Positions 53,276-62,757 are shown, numbered from the stretch's first letter. The stretch is DNA of 64,000 nucleotides from Staphylospora marina (GCF_003856495.1 NZ_CP034118.1:2392182-2456181); one strand, 5' to 3'. Made by a program: numbers and translations. Notes: generated by a model from the sequence alone, not told the origin.

Positions 53276-54364
53276 ATGAATTATTCGTCGATTCGTTCCC
53301 TGCTGTTTCGGATGGACCCGGAAGCGGCGCATGATCTCACCGTTCGGCTGCTGTCCTGGATGCAATCCGTTCCTCCCCTGATGAGCGCCGTCCGGCGGCG
53401 AATGAGCGTGCGGGACGAACGCCTCCGCTCCCGGGTCTTCGGGCTGGACTTCCCCAATCCGGTCGGGTTGGCCGCCGGCTTCGACAAACACGCTTCGGTC
53501 TATCCTGCCGTGGCCGCTCTCGGCTTCGGGTTTGTGGAAACGGGCACGTTGACTCCCCGCCCGCAACCGGGGAATCCCAAGCCCCGCCTGTTCCGTCTCC
53601 CCGACGACCAAGCGGTGATCAACCGAATGGGCTTCAACAACCACGGGGTGGAAGCGGCCCGTCGCTCCTTCGAAACGCTGCCCCGTCCGCCGGTGCCGGT
53701 GGGAATCAACCTCGGGAAAAACAAGGACACGCCCAACGAACGGGCGGTGGATGACTACCTGACGGGTCTGGAGCGCCTGTATGCATACGGCGACTATTTC
53801 GTGATCAACATCAGTTCGCCCAACACACAAGGACTGAGGGACCTGCAACAGGCCGAAGCGCTGGACGGGCTGGTGGGTCCGGTGATGAACCGGCGCAACC
53901 GGCTGTCGGAAGAAACCGGCCTTCACCGCCCGGTCCTGGTGAAGATCGCCCCCGATCTGGATCCCGCTTCGCTCGACGAGATCCTGGCGGTCATCACCAA
54001 ACAGCGGGTGGACGGGATCATCGCCACCAACACCACCCTGTCCCGGGAAGGACTGCGTTCCGCGGCGCGAACGGAAACCGGGGGACTCAGCGGCCGTCCG
54101 CTGACCCGGCTCTCCACGGAGTGGATCCGACGCATTTACGCCTCCACCGGAGGCAACCTCCCGATCATCGGGGTGGGCGGCATCTTCCATGCCGCGGATG
54201 CCTACGAAAAAATCCGCGCCGGGGCCTCTCTGGTCCAGGTGTATACCGGCATGATCTATCACGGTCCGTCCATCGCGGCGGACATCAACCGGGAGCTTGC
54301 CGCCCTGCTGGAGCGGGACGGTTTCCCCTCGATCCGGGAAGCGGTGGGAGCCGACCATCGCTGA
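53276..54364 (+). CDS. pyrD: Dihydroorotate dehydrogenase (quinone), class 2
   Basis: The 362-residue protein has an N-terminal helical extension (LLFRMDPEAAHDLTVRLL), FGLDFPNPVGLAAGFDKHA, the catalytic Ser in FVINISSPNTQGLRDL, and VGVGGIFHAADAYEK. The extension and the Ser base define class 2, the membrane-associated, quinone-linked enzyme. It stands alone, not within a pyr operon. The ATG at 53276 follows AAAGGAA. Confidence 0.95.
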   Translation: MNYSSIRSLLFRMDPEAAHDLTVRLLSWMQSVPPLMSAVRRRMSVRDERLRSRVFGLDFPNPVGLAAGFDKHASVYPAVAALGFGFVETGTLTPRPQPGNPKPRLFRLPDDQAVINRMGFNNHGVEAARRSFETLPRPPVPVGINLGKNKDTPNERAVDDYLTGLERLYAYGDYFVINISSPNTQGLRDLQQAEALDGLVGPVMNRRNRLSEETGLHRPVLVKIAPDLDPASLDEILAVITKQRVDGIIATNTTLSREGLRSAARTETGGLSGRPLTRLSTEWIRRIYASTGGNLPIIGVGGIFHAADAYEKIRAGASLVQVYTGMIYHGPSIAADINRELAALLERDGFPSIREAVGADHR

Positions 54365-54432
54365 ACATCAGTGCCGGATCCGTTCATCGCTTTGCGAGGA
54401 ACCGTCACAACACGGACCGGTCCACACGAATC

Positions 54433-54467
54433 ACGGCCGCCTTCGCGGAATCACGGGCGGCCGTTTT
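54433..54467. terminator. Terminator between pyrD and hfq
   Basis: ACGGCCGCC pairs with GGCGGCCGT over 9 bp and is followed by TTTT on the plus strand. Confidence 0.75.
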
Positions 54468-54489
54468 ACGTGAAATCGATCCTCACGGA

Positions 54490-54702
54490 CTAAAACTCCA
54501 GCGAAAGCGGTCGGGAAGCCTGCACGGTGCTGATCATTTTTTTGAAGATCAGAAACGACTGCCCGTCCGCTTCGATGGACACGGTGAATTTGTCAAAATC
54601 CCGAACGGTTCCCCGATACTGAAACCCGTTCACCAGATAAAGCGTGATCGGGATCCGGTTGTCCCGGAGTTCCCCCAGAAACGCATCTTGCAACTCGTTC
54701 AT
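54490..54702 (-). CDS. hfq: RNA-binding protein Hfq
   Basis: The 70-residue Sm-fold protein has LRDNRIPITLYLVNGFQYRG (Sm1) and IFKKMISTV (the variable KH-type Sm2), near-standard for Bacillota. It forms a hexamer that binds small RNAs. It is transcribed alone on the minus strand, convergent with pyrD. Confidence 0.94.
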   Translation of the reverse strand: MNELQDAFLGELRDNRIPITLYLVNGFQYRGTVRDFDKFTVSIEADGQSFLIFKKMISTVQASRPLSLEF

Positions 54703-54894
54703 CGGATCACTCCCGTCTGTTTCCGTTTCCCCTCAATATTCATCCGATCCGCTGAAAAACCCTGCTTTTGGACCGTTTTTCGGAGAAACAACCTTTTTTT
54801 CCCGGCAATCTGTCACCGCAAATCATAGGATTCCCGAAATAATAATGTTATAATTATTAATATACAGAATATTTTTCAACGAAGGAGGCATTTC

Positions 54895-56421
54895 ATGAAC
54901 AGACACGCTTGGCTGTGGGCTGCCCTGTTCGCCCTGTTGGCTCAGGTCTTCTTCGCGGTTCCGGGATTGGCCGCTCCGGAACGATCCGAAGTGAAGCCGG
55001 CAACCAATGAAGGCGTGCTCCTTATGAGCTTCCGGGAAGCCGCGGCCGAGTCCGGAGTTCCGGTGGAAATCCTGATGGCCGTCGGATACGCGGAAAGCCG
55101 TTGGAAGGATCATGAAGGAAAGCCCAGCCAGATGAACGGCTACGGGATCATGCATCTGGCGGACAACCCTGCCAACCGCTCGCTGGAAAGAGCCGAACAA
55201 CTCCTCGGTGTACCGAGGGAAAAACTGAAGACGGACATTCCGCTCAACATCCGGGGAGCCGCCGCCGTGCTCCGGGAGATCGCCCTGCGTGAAAACAACG
55301 GCCGCCTCCCGAAGGATTTGGGTGACTGGTACGTTCCCGTCGCCAAATACAGCGGACTCTCCGACCTGCCGGCCAAATGGTACGCCGATGAAGTGTTCAA
55401 GATCATCGAGCGGGGAGCGCAACGCACCCTCGACGGCGAAACCGTGATCTTGCCTCCCACCCCCGTCACTCCTCGCCGCGGAATCTATGAAAACGTCGAA
55501 GATCCTCTTTCTCTCGCCACTCCGGATTATCCCGGTGCCCGTTGGGTCCCCGCTTCCTCCTCCAACTATACGGTTGCCAACCGCGAGGCGGACGGCAATT
55601 CCATCGATTACGTCATCATTCACGTCACGCAAGGCTCCTACTCCTCCGCCATCAACTGGTTCCAGAATCCCTCCGCCAAAGTGAGCGCCCATTACGTGAT
55701 CCGTTCCAGTGACGGCCAGATCACGCAAATGGTGCAGAACAAGGACATCGCCTGGCATGCCGGCAACTGGAACTACAACGTCCATTCCATCGGCATCGAA
55801 CACGAAGGATATGTCAGCGATCCCGCCTGGTTCACCGATGCCATGTACCGCGCCTCGGCCAACCTGACCCGTTGGCTCTGCGACCGGTACGGCATTCCCA
55901 AAACGCGGTCCCGCATCATCGGGCACAATGAAGTTCCGGGAGCCACCCACACCGACCCCGGCACCCATTGGGACTGGAACTACTACATGTCCCTGGTGAA
56001 CCAGTCGGCATCCTCGGAGATCATCGTGGACAATGCCACCTCCGGCCGGTTCTCCGCCAGTGCCAACTGGCAAACCGCCACTTGGAACACCCAGAAATAC
56101 GGAGCCGACTACCGCTTCACCAATCCGGAACCGGTGAGCGATCCCGCCTGGTGGAAAGTGAACGTGCCGGCTTCCGGTGCCTACGACATCTACGCCTGGT
56201 GGCCGGCCAACAGCGGGTACAATTCCAACGTTCCCTACGTGATCAAAACCACATCCGGCTTTCAGTACGTCCACGTCAATCAGCAGCAGAACGGAGGCAA
56301 GTGGAATTTCCTCGGCACCTTCAACCTTAATGCCGGCGATGACTGGGTGGTGGGAGTGTCCCGCTGGACAAGCGCCTCCGGTTACATCATGGCTGACGCG
56401 GTGAAGCTGGTCCGACGATGA
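54895..56421 (+). CDS. Secreted N-acetylmuramoyl-L-alanine amidase with lysozyme-like and golvesin-type domains
   Basis: The 508-residue protein has a signal peptide (WLWAALFALLAQVFFAVPGLA). Residues 45-160 look like a transglycosylase-like domain (ILMAVGYAESRWKDHEG, GYGIMHLAD). An amidase_2 domain follows, with zinc and catalytic residues in YVIIHVTQGS, HSIGIEHEGY and GHNEVPGATHTDPG. The C-terminal 130 residues (FSASANWQTATWNTQKYGADY, then MADAVKLV) form a golvesin/Xly-type beta-sandwich. It should cleave peptidoglycan outside the cell. GGAGG precedes the ATG. Confidence 0.92.
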   Translation: MNRHAWLWAALFALLAQVFFAVPGLAAPERSEVKPATNEGVLLMSFREAAAESGVPVEILMAVGYAESRWKDHEGKPSQMNGYGIMHLADNPANRSLERAEQLLGVPREKLKTDIPLNIRGAAAVLREIALRENNGRLPKDLGDWYVPVAKYSGLSDLPAKWYADEVFKIIERGAQRTLDGETVILPPTPVTPRRGIYENVEDPLSLATPDYPGARWVPASSSNYTVANREADGNSIDYVIIHVTQGSYSSAINWFQNPSAKVSAHYVIRSSDGQITQMVQNKDIAWHAGNWNYNVHSIGIEHEGYVSDPAWFTDAMYRASANLTRWLCDRYGIPKTRSRIIGHNEVPGATHTDPGTHWDWNYYMSLVNQSASSEIIVDNATSGRFSASANWQTATWNTQKYGADYRFTNPEPVSDPAWWKVNVPASGAYDIYAWWPANSGYNSNVPYVIKTTSGFQYVHVNQQQNGGKWNFLGTFNLNAGDDWVVGVSRWTSASGYIMADAVKLVRR

Positions 56422-56584
56422 AGGTCACCGGGCCGCAGAGCAGGCGGCCCGGTCGCTCGTCTTCGCCACGCGCGGCCATCGCCCGGACATCGGCGTTGCG
56501 GCCCCCTTGTAACCCATGATGGTTTCCTTGCTCTTTTGTTCAACTCCTCGACAAAATCAGCCAAAGTTTTCGTCATTGCCTCCC

Positions 56585-56613
56585 TTGATTGCGAACACTT
56601 GTTCGTGTAAGAT
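56585..56613 (+). promoter_or_regulatory. Promoter with LexA (DinR) box
   Basis: CGAACACTTGTTCG (56592-56605) matches the Gram-positive LexA/DinR box CGAAC-N4-GTTCG. It lies inside the 17-base spacer between TTGATT (-35) and TAAGAT (-10), the ideal place for repression. Confidence 0.85.
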
Positions 56614-56638
56614 CGATAGCAAGAGGAGGCGATGTCCC

Positions 56639-56962
56639 ATGTCATGGCACCATGAAAGCCGCTGGCTGGAAGAAAACCGGCTGTTTCTCCCGTTGTTGCT
56701 GGAGTCCGGGAACAAGCGGAAGTCTTCGTGGCGTCCGCCCCGGCTGAGCGACGGGCAGCTTGAATACCTGAGCTTCCTGCTGGAAGAAGCCCATGAACTG
56801 AACCGCCCCGTGATCGTCACGTTCGCCGGACGAAGATCCCCGCTGCAGTTCTGCGGACGGGTGACCCGCATACAGCCGTACGAAGGCTGGTTTGTCATCG
56901 CCAACGGCGAACTGAAAAAACTGATTCACTACCGGCAATTGATCGACGTGTATTGGATGTGA
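56639..56962 (+). CDS. YolD-like protein, SOS-regulated
   Basis: The 107-residue protein ends in the YolD pattern: LSDGQLEYLSFLLEEAHELN, PVIVTF, GRVTRIQPYEGWFVIANG and a final YRQLIDVYW. YolD-like proteins are often encoded with Y-family DNA polymerases in Bacillota; none is adjacent here. GAGGAGG lies nine bases before the ATG at 56639. The LexA box upstream implies induction by DNA damage. Confidence 0.82.
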   Translation: MSWHHESRWLEENRLFLPLLLESGNKRKSSWRPPRLSDGQLEYLSFLLEEAHELNRPVIVTFAGRRSPLQFCGRVTRIQPYEGWFVIANGELKKLIHYRQLIDVYWM

Positions 56963-57011
56963 TCCGTGGCGGGATCCCCGGGAAACCACCGGACGGATTC
57001 CCGCATGAAAC

Positions 57012-57040
57012 AAGGCTCCTCCGGAATGGAGGAGCCTTTT
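57012..57040. terminator. Bidirectional terminator
   Basis: AAGGCTCCTCC pairs perfectly with GGAGGAGCCTT around five bases, followed by TT on the plus strand. It lies between the convergent YolD-like and acetyltransferase genes. Confidence 0.85.
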
Positions 57041-57065
57041 GCACGTGGCGCGAAAACCGCGATCC

Positions 57066-57632
57066 TCAAAAATTCGCTTCTTCCTTCAACAGAGAAAACA
57101 TGAGATGGTCTTCCCATCGTCCTTGGATCAGGATGTTTTTGCGGGCCACACCTTCCCGGACAAAACCCGCTCGTTCCAGCACCCGGACGGACGCGGTGTT
57201 GCGGGGCATCACGCCCGCTTCGATCCGGTGAATGCCCAGTTCGTCAAACGCATACCGGCAAGCCAGCCGGACCGCTTCCGACACGAGCCCCCGGCCCGTC
57301 TGACGTTCATCGAGATAATAGCCCAGAATGCAGGAGGAAAAAGGAATCCCCCGAATGTTGGCCAGCATGAGGCAACCGGCCAAGGTTCCTTCCTCCCGGA
57401 GGAAGATCCCGAATTGCAACCGCTTTCCCTGCTTCTGCTCTTCTTCGATCCGTTGCAGAATCTCCGTTTGCTTCTCCAGGGTGAAGTACGAATCGTCCGG
57501 CTGCGGCATCGTCGGGATGAAAAAGTCCCGGTTGCGCACGAGCAACTCCCACACGTCCCGGGCATCCTCCACGCCGAGGGGACGCATGATGATCCTGGTT
57601 CCCTCCAGGACCGGTTCCCGGGTTGGCGTCAC
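57066..57632 (-). CDS. GNAT N-acetyltransferase, RimJ/RimL type
   Basis: The 188-residue enzyme has GTRIIMRPLGVEDARDVWEL, the acetyl-CoA loop region YLDERQTGRGLVSEAVRLAC, and NTASVRVLERAGFVREGVAR, the RimJ/RimL layout. The substrate is probably a ribosomal or other protein N-terminus, or a small amine. It overlaps the upstream gene by 4 bases. Confidence 0.9.
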   Translation of the reverse strand: MTPTREPVLEGTRIIMRPLGVEDARDVWELLVRNRDFFIPTMPQPDDSYFTLEKQTEILQRIEEEQKQGKRLQFGIFLREEGTLAGCLMLANIRGIPFSSCILGYYLDERQTGRGLVSEAVRLACRYAFDELGIHRIEAGVMPRNTASVRVLERAGFVREGVARKNILIQGRWEDHLMFSLLKEEANF

Positions 57633-58189
57633 AGCTCCGCACCTCCGTCATCTTCGCCGGCCATCACGAGGAATTCCGTCTCCCCGTCCTCCCCGTCTTC
57701 GGAGGGACGGTCCGTCCGGACGCGCGTCCAGTACCGTTCCTCTTCCGGCACTTGTTCCAGGAAATCACAGTACTCGCCGATCCAGCGGTCGGGGACATAC
57801 CGCTCGAAAAAATGACGCTCCGGATGCCGGGAGATGAGCACTTGCCGGTCGAAATCAATGAGCAGCGACGGCTCCCATCCGGACAGGTCCTGCCAACCGG
57901 AAGCCAACGCCTCTTCCATCCACAACGTCAGTTCTTCGCCGTTGATTTGCTGTTCCCGGACGTACTCCAGGAACAGATCCACCGTCTCCTCGTCCAGCAC
58001 GGGGATGCCGAACCGGTCCACCTCCGCATCGGGAGCCATGTGTTCAAACTCGGAATCCACGTATGCCTGAGCCCATTTGGGATAATCCATCACCCACAGC
58101 TCTTTTTCCGTCACATACCACTGCCATTCTCCACTCCGAATCACGCCGACCACGATGTGTCTACGGACCTCTTCCATGTTGCATCGCAT
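57629..58189 (-). CDS. Hypothetical acidic protein
   Basis: I do not recognise this 186-residue protein. It is rich in Glu, Asp and Trp (EWQWYVTEKELWVMDYPKWA, WMEEALASGWQDLSGWE), has no membrane segment and ends in an acidic tail. The start may be the ATG at 58189 or one four codons later. The 4-base overlap with the acetyltransferase gene suggests the two work together. Confidence 0.65.
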   Translation of the reverse strand: MRCNMEEVRRHIVVGVIRSGEWQWYVTEKELWVMDYPKWAQAYVDSEFEHMAPDAEVDRFGIPVLDEETVDLFLEYVREQQINGEELTLWMEEALASGWQDLSGWEPSLLIDFDRQVLISRHPERHFFERYVPDRWIGEYCDFLEQVPEEERYWTRVRTDRPSEDGEDGETEFLVMAGEDDGGAEL

Positions 58190-58500
58190 CCATTCTTTCT
58201 GTCACCGACTCCTTTGGGAGCCGGGAGTGATTGCCCACGCGAAACAAAGATTGGCGGAAAGCGATTCCCGAAAAGGCCGGCGGCCTCCTCGGGAAGAACC
58301 CTCTTGATTCGCTGCATCTTCAACCATTATACAAAAAAGATTCCCCGGCGAACCAGGAACGGGAACTTCGACAACGTACGGGTCCGCCGGAAGGATCCGC
58401 GGTGAATCCATCGGAATTCCTTGTGCGTTCCGAATCGCTTGTCACGGTTCCCATTCCCCGAATCACCGGGGAACACACCTGTTTTTCCTTGACGATTCCG
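58190..58500. other. Intergenic region between the hypothetical gene and the RND exporter
   Basis: About 310 bases. The only visible structure is a TTCCCCG / CGGGGAA stem at about 58453-58473 just past the exporter stop, without a T run. I see no gene. Confidence 0.4.
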
Positions 58501-61500
58501 TTACACGTGGTTGGGAATGTTCGCCTTTCCTGTCACTTTCTCCTGAATCCGGACCATGATGGCGTACATGATCGGGACGATGAACAGGGTCAGCAGGGTG
58601 GAAGAGGCGAGACCCCCGATCACCACGACGGCCAGTCCTTGGGAAATCAGGGTCCCTTCACCGTATCCCAATCCCAGCGGCAGCAGGGCGAAAATGGTGG
58701 CGAGCGCCGTCATGAGAATCGGACGCAAACGGGTTCCGGCCGCCTCGATGAGCGCCTCGCGCACGGTCATGCCCCGCGCACGCATCTGCTGGACACGGTC
58801 GATCAGCACGATCGCGTTCGTCACGACGATTCCGATCAGCATCAGGAATCCGATCATGGAAGAGACGCTGATCGGCTGTCCTGCGATCAACAGTCCCACC
58901 AGTCCCCCGATCAGCGCGAACGGCAGGGAGAACATGATGGTAAACGGTGCGGTCGCTTCCCCGAACGCGATGATCATCACGATGTACACCGCCGCCACGG
59001 CCACCACCATGGCCACTCCCAGCTGCTCGAAGCTCTTGTTCATCTCTTCGGTGTCACCGCCCATGGTGACCTCGATGCCCTCGGGAATGTCCATGGCGTC
59101 AATGACTTTGCGGACTTTGGCGGACACGGCACCGGTGTCTTTGACGGTGATCGCGGCGGTCACGTTGGCGTACGGACGGGCATTCTCCTTCTGGATGGTG
59201 ACCGGTCCTTTCTCCTGTTTGACCGTGGCAATGTCACCCAGCTTCACCATCTTGCCGGTCGCCGTGAGAATGTCCACTTTTTTCAGAGCCTCGACGGTGT
59301 TCAGGTTGAGATCGTCTTCCGCCAGCCCCAGTTTCACTTCCTGGGTACGGTTGCCGTGGTCGATCTCCAAAATCTTGTCGGCTTCCAGCAAACCGCGGAC
59401 GGTGAATGCCACCTGTTGCGCCACCAGCCCGTGACGGGCCGCTTTGGCATCATCCACCGTAATGGTCACCTTGTCCTTCTGGGCGCTCAGGTTGTTGCTG
59501 ACGTTGGTCAGACCCTCCACGGTTTTCACCTTTTCGGTGAGCTCTTCGGTGACCCGTTTGACGTCTTCCCGCTTCTCTCCTTTGATGATGACGGAGATGC
59601 CGCTGGTGGGCGGTCCCACGCTGGTCACTTCATTGACCGCCACTTCCCCTTCTTTGCCGATCGGTGCCAGTTCCCGACGGAAATCTTCCAGGATGCGTTC
59701 CATGTCCGTCGACGGGGAGAGACCCACGAAAATCGTGGCGCGGTTGGAACTTCCGATGCTTCCGTCATTCATCAGCTGGCCGCGCAGGTTGCCGACCGAG
59801 GAAGAGATCACTTCCACTTCCTTGTGTTTTCTGACGATGTCCTCGATTTTCTTCGTCACTTCATCCGTTTTCGACAACTCGGTGCCGGAAGGCATCTTCA
59901 GGCTGATGCGCACCGCTTTGTCCTTTTCCGCCGGCAGGAAGCTGGTTCCCACGAGCGGAATCAAGCCCAGGCTGCCCACCAAGAGCAGCACGGATGCCGT
60001 CAACACCAAGCCTTTTCTGTCCAGTGCCCAGGCCAGCGCCTTGCGGTACCGCTGACCCATGCGGCTTTCGTTGTGCTCCGCCCGCATCGGCGTTTTTCTC
60101 AGGAGCATCAGGCGGGCCAACACGGGAACAATGGTGACGGCGACGACCAGCGAGCACAGCAGGGAAACGGCCACGGTCAGGGCGAACGGCGTGAACACTT
60201 TGCCCACGATGCCGTCCACGAAGGCCAGCGGCACGAAGACGGCCACGGTGGTCAGCGTGGACGACGTGATGGCCGAAGCCACTTCTTTGGTGGCCATCCG
60301 GATCAGTTCGCTGTCCCGCTTCGGATTTTTCATCAGATGGCGGTAAATGTTCTCAATGACCACGATGCTGTCGTCCACCACGCGACCGATCGCCACGGCC
60401 AAGCCGCCCAGCGTCATCACGTTCAGGGTGATGTCCGTTTGTCCCAGAATGGCCAGGGTCGCCATCACCGACACCGGGATGGACACGATCGAAATCAGCG
60501 TGGTCCGGAAATTGCGCAGGAACAGCAGGATGATCACCGAGGCGAACAGCGCTCCCAGCGCACCCTCACGCACCATGGAATGCACGGACGCTTTCACGCT
60601 CTTGGACGAGTCGAACAGGGTGAGAATGTTCACAAGCGAAGCGTGGTCCTTCTCAAGAGCGGCCACTTTTTCCCGCACCTTGTCCGCCACTTCCACGAGG
60701 TTGGCATCCGGATCCTTCACGATGTCAATGTTCACGGACGTCTTGCCGTCCGTCCGGGTCACCAGCGTGCCTTCCCCCGCCGATTCGGTGATGGAGGCCA
60801 GCTCGGACAGCTTCACCGTCTGGATCTCCACTTCCTTCACTTTGGGGGCCGGAGCTTTGGCCGCCCCGGATTTCGGCGCAGGCGCCGAAGGCATTTTCAT
60901 CGAATTTCCGGCCGAGCCTTTCGGCAACTTGCTCTGCATTTTCCGCAGTTCATCCGCCATGACTTTCAACACTTGCTGCTTGGCGGCGATGCTTCCCTTC
61001 AGCTTGGCCGCTTCCGCCTGCAAGGCCGGATCATCCGGATTTTGCTGCAGTTTGGCGGTCACTTCGTTCAGCGCCAGCAGTTCCCCGACCAACTGGGCCT
61101 GAATCAACTGCGCCTGCTGGAGGGCTTGCCCCAGGCCTCCGACCGCCTGGCCGAGTCCTCCCATGGCCTGCCCCATGCCGCTGACCGCCTGACCGAGACC
61201 CCCGACGGCCTGCCCGAGTCCGCCGACGGCTTCACCCAATCCCTGGAATCCCTTGCCGATTTCCTTGAAGGCATCTTCAAAGCCCTCGGCCGGATTCACG
61301 GGAACCGTGATCTCATAATTTTTCAGATCATCCACGTTGCGAATTTTCTGCTCGATGCGAACCGGCATATCCACCCGGTCCACCGTCAGATCTCCCACCG
61401 GCAGCGAGAGATTGGCGCTCATCAGCGCCTGTTGGACCTGTTGGGCGGAGAGATTGTACTTTTTCAGCTTGTCGGGTTTCAGGCGAATGTAGACTGCCTT

Positions 61501-62040
61501 GTCGCCTTCCCCCTTGATCTGCACTTCCCCCACACCGTTCACGGACTCCAGCGCGGGCCGTGCCACGTCTTCCGCCCAGCGCTCCAGCTCGGACGGTCCC
61601 ATCTTGGAGCTGGTGACGGCCATGCTCACCACGGGAAGCGTATTGAACCCGAACCGGTTAAACATGGGATCCATGGCGCCTTCCGGCAGATTCAACCGGT
61701 TGATGGCATCCTCCATCTCCTGTTGCGCCTTGTCAAGATCCGTATCAAATTCCATCTCGGCCACAATCACCGACGTGCTGTCGGCCGAAATCGAAGTGAC
61801 CTTTTTCATGCCCTTGATCCCCTGGATCGCCTTTTCAATGGGCTGGGTCACCTTGTCGTCAATGTCTTCCGGCGATGCCCCCGGATACGGCGTGATGGCA
61901 ACCACCACCGGGAAACTGATGTCCGGCATGGCTTCCATCTTCAACTGCGACGCAGTGTACACCCCTCCCCCCGTCACCAGAATGACGAGGATCAGAATGG
62001 CCGCCACGTTGCGCAGCGAAAAACGGGTCAACCAGTTCAA
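58501..62040 (-). CDS. RND-family efflux transporter, SwrC/AcrB type
   Basis: The 1179-residue transporter has the N-terminal LTRFSLRNVAAILILVILVTGG helix (in part), proton-relay segment GLAVAIGRVVDDSIVVIENI with the Asp pair, and about twelve membrane helices in two halves. A Gly-rich insert near residues 280-325 repeats GGLGQAV several times, followed by a coiled coil and a Pro/Ala/Lys linker. SwrC-type exporters of Bacilli pump surfactin-like compounds and drugs. The TTG at 62040 has AAGGAGG nine bases upstream. Confidence 0.95.
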   Translation of the reverse strand: MNWLTRFSLRNVAAILILVILVTGGGVYTASQLKMEAMPDISFPVVVAITPYPGASPEDIDDKVTQPIEKAIQGIKGMKKVTSISADSTSVIVAEMEFDTDLDKAQQEMEDAINRLNLPEGAMDPMFNRFGFNTLPVVSMAVTSSKMGPSELERWAEDVARPALESVNGVGEVQIKGEGDKAVYIRLKPDKLKKYNLSAQQVQQALMSANLSLPVGDLTVDRVDMPVRIEQKIRNVDDLKNYEITVPVNPAEGFEDAFKEIGKGFQGLGEAVGGLGQAVGGLGQAVSGMGQAMGGLGQAVGGLGQALQQAQLIQAQLVGELLALNEVTAKLQQNPDDPALQAEAAKLKGSIAAKQQVLKVMADELRKMQSKLPKGSAGNSMKMPSAPAPKSGAAKAPAPKVKEVEIQTVKLSELASITESAGEGTLVTRTDGKTSVNIDIVKDPDANLVEVADKVREKVAALEKDHASLVNILTLFDSSKSVKASVHSMVREGALGALFASVIILLFLRNFRTTLISIVSIPVSVMATLAILGQTDITLNVMTLGGLAVAIGRVVDDSIVVIENIYRHLMKNPKRDSELIRMATKEVASAITSSTLTTVAVFVPLAFVDGIVGKVFTPFALTVAVSLLCSLVVAVTIVPVLARLMLLRKTPMRAEHNESRMGQRYRKALAWALDRKGLVLTASVLLLVGSLGLIPLVGTSFLPAEKDKAVRISLKMPSGTELSKTDEVTKKIEDIVRKHKEVEVISSSVGNLRGQLMNDGSIGSSNRATIFVGLSPSTDMERILEDFRRELAPIGKEGEVAVNEVTSVGPPTSGISVIIKGEKREDVKRVTEELTEKVKTVEGLTNVSNNLSAQKDKVTITVDDAKAARHGLVAQQVAFTVRGLLEADKILEIDHGNRTQEVKLGLAEDDLNLNTVEALKKVDILTATGKMVKLGDIATVKQEKGPVTIQKENARPYANVTAAITVKDTGAVSAKVRKVIDAMDIPEGIEVTMGGDTEEMNKSFEQLGVAMVVAVAAVYIVMIIAFGEATAPFTIMFSLPFALIGGLVGLLIAGQPISVSSMIGFLMLIGIVVTNAIVLIDRVQQMRARGMTVREALIEAAGTRLRPILMTALATIFALLPLGLGYGEGTLISQGLAVVVIGGLASSTLLTLFIVPIMYAIMVRIQEKVTGKANIPNHV

Positions 62041-62206
62041 TGGCCGCAACCTCCTTTACGCAACGGAAAATTTGCAGCACCGTCTCCCGAAAGATCCCCG
62101 AGAAACCAATATATGGACGATCCGACCCAAAAAAGGGATTCACCCCTCCCGAACCGGATCCGCCATCGCTGTGCCCTTCACATGCAAATCCCCGTTTTTC
62201 CCAACA

Positions 62207-62245
62207 CAAACCAAGTGTATGAAAAATAGTTAATCACATCAACTA
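62207..62245 (-). promoter_or_regulatory. Exporter promoter with palindromic operator
   Basis: On the minus strand TTGATG (-35), 17 bases, TACACT (-10). A palindrome TAGTT-N9-AACTA (62227-62245) overlaps the -35 box, as expected for a MarR- or TetR-type repressor of an efflux gene. The leader to the TTG start is about 165 bases. Confidence 0.5.
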
Positions 62246-62345
62246 ATTGGCTGTGACGTCTTTATGGACAAAACATGACCAACCGTTCAGCAGGTGGGGG
62301 GCATGTGCACAAAAAAAGCGCTGAGTCCGGTGGATTTACATGTAC

Positions 62346-62371
62346 AAAAAAGCCTCTCCGCTTTGGAGAGG
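62346..62371 (-). terminator. Terminator of detached CRISPR array 11
   Basis: CCTCTCC pairs with GGAGAGG around five bases, with six T on the minus strand. It differs in sequence from the trailer hairpins of the main cluster. Confidence 0.7.
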
Positions 62372-62432
62372 GTTTTGCTGGAAAAGGGAGATGCAGGGAT
62401 TTTGATGATTCCAATAGCAGGGTTTCGATTTG

Positions 62433-62527
62433 CATTCAGTTCCACCATGGATGCAACCCAAACTTTCAACATGCTCTACCTTCAAGTCATGTTCGGCTTT
62501 CAATTCCACCATGGATGCAACCCAAAC
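62433..62527 (-). CRISPR. CRISPR array 11 (2 repeats, 1 spacer; detached locus)
   Basis: A degenerate repeat ending at 62463 and an intact repeat at 62497-62527 (CATGGATGCAACCCAAAC form) enclose a 33-base spacer. Same repeat family as the cluster 43 kb to the left, same orientation. Confidence 0.9.
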
Positions 62528-62694
62528 CCCATTGTGAACACCAGACAAATCAAGACTTTTTCATTATACCAAACCCCCAAAAAGTCTGTGAACCGGGAGT
62601 CCTGCAAAAACCCCGGGAGGTTCACAGACTTAGATTCACTATTCAGAAAAAATACCCTTCTGTCACTGACCTGGTGCTCCTCACACCAATAAAA
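62528..62694 (-). promoter_or_regulatory. Leader of array 11 with sigma-A promoter
   Basis: TATAAT at 62563-62568 on the minus strand and the AAGTCTGTGAACC / GGTTCACAGACTT inverted repeat are intact and nearly identical to the leaders at 13.7-18.9 kb. Confidence 0.85.
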
Positions 62695-62757
62695 GCCGGT
62701 GCCCTCCCCTGTGAGTGCCTTTGCCATTGCAACGAAATGAGCGGGGAATGGCTTCCG
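62685..62757 (-). terminator. Array-trailer hairpin 11
   Basis: The invariant loop (GTGAGTGCCTTTGCCATTG and CAACGAAATGA, one change) is kept. The stem (GCCCTCCCC with GGGGAATGGC) is partly mispaired. GGCTTTTATTGG follows on the minus strand. Confidence 0.6.

Noticed and set aside
58231-62229. A 1332-codon plus-strand open frame
   Set aside because: It is antisense to the RND exporter and its His/Gln/Asp-rich composition is that of a shadow frame.
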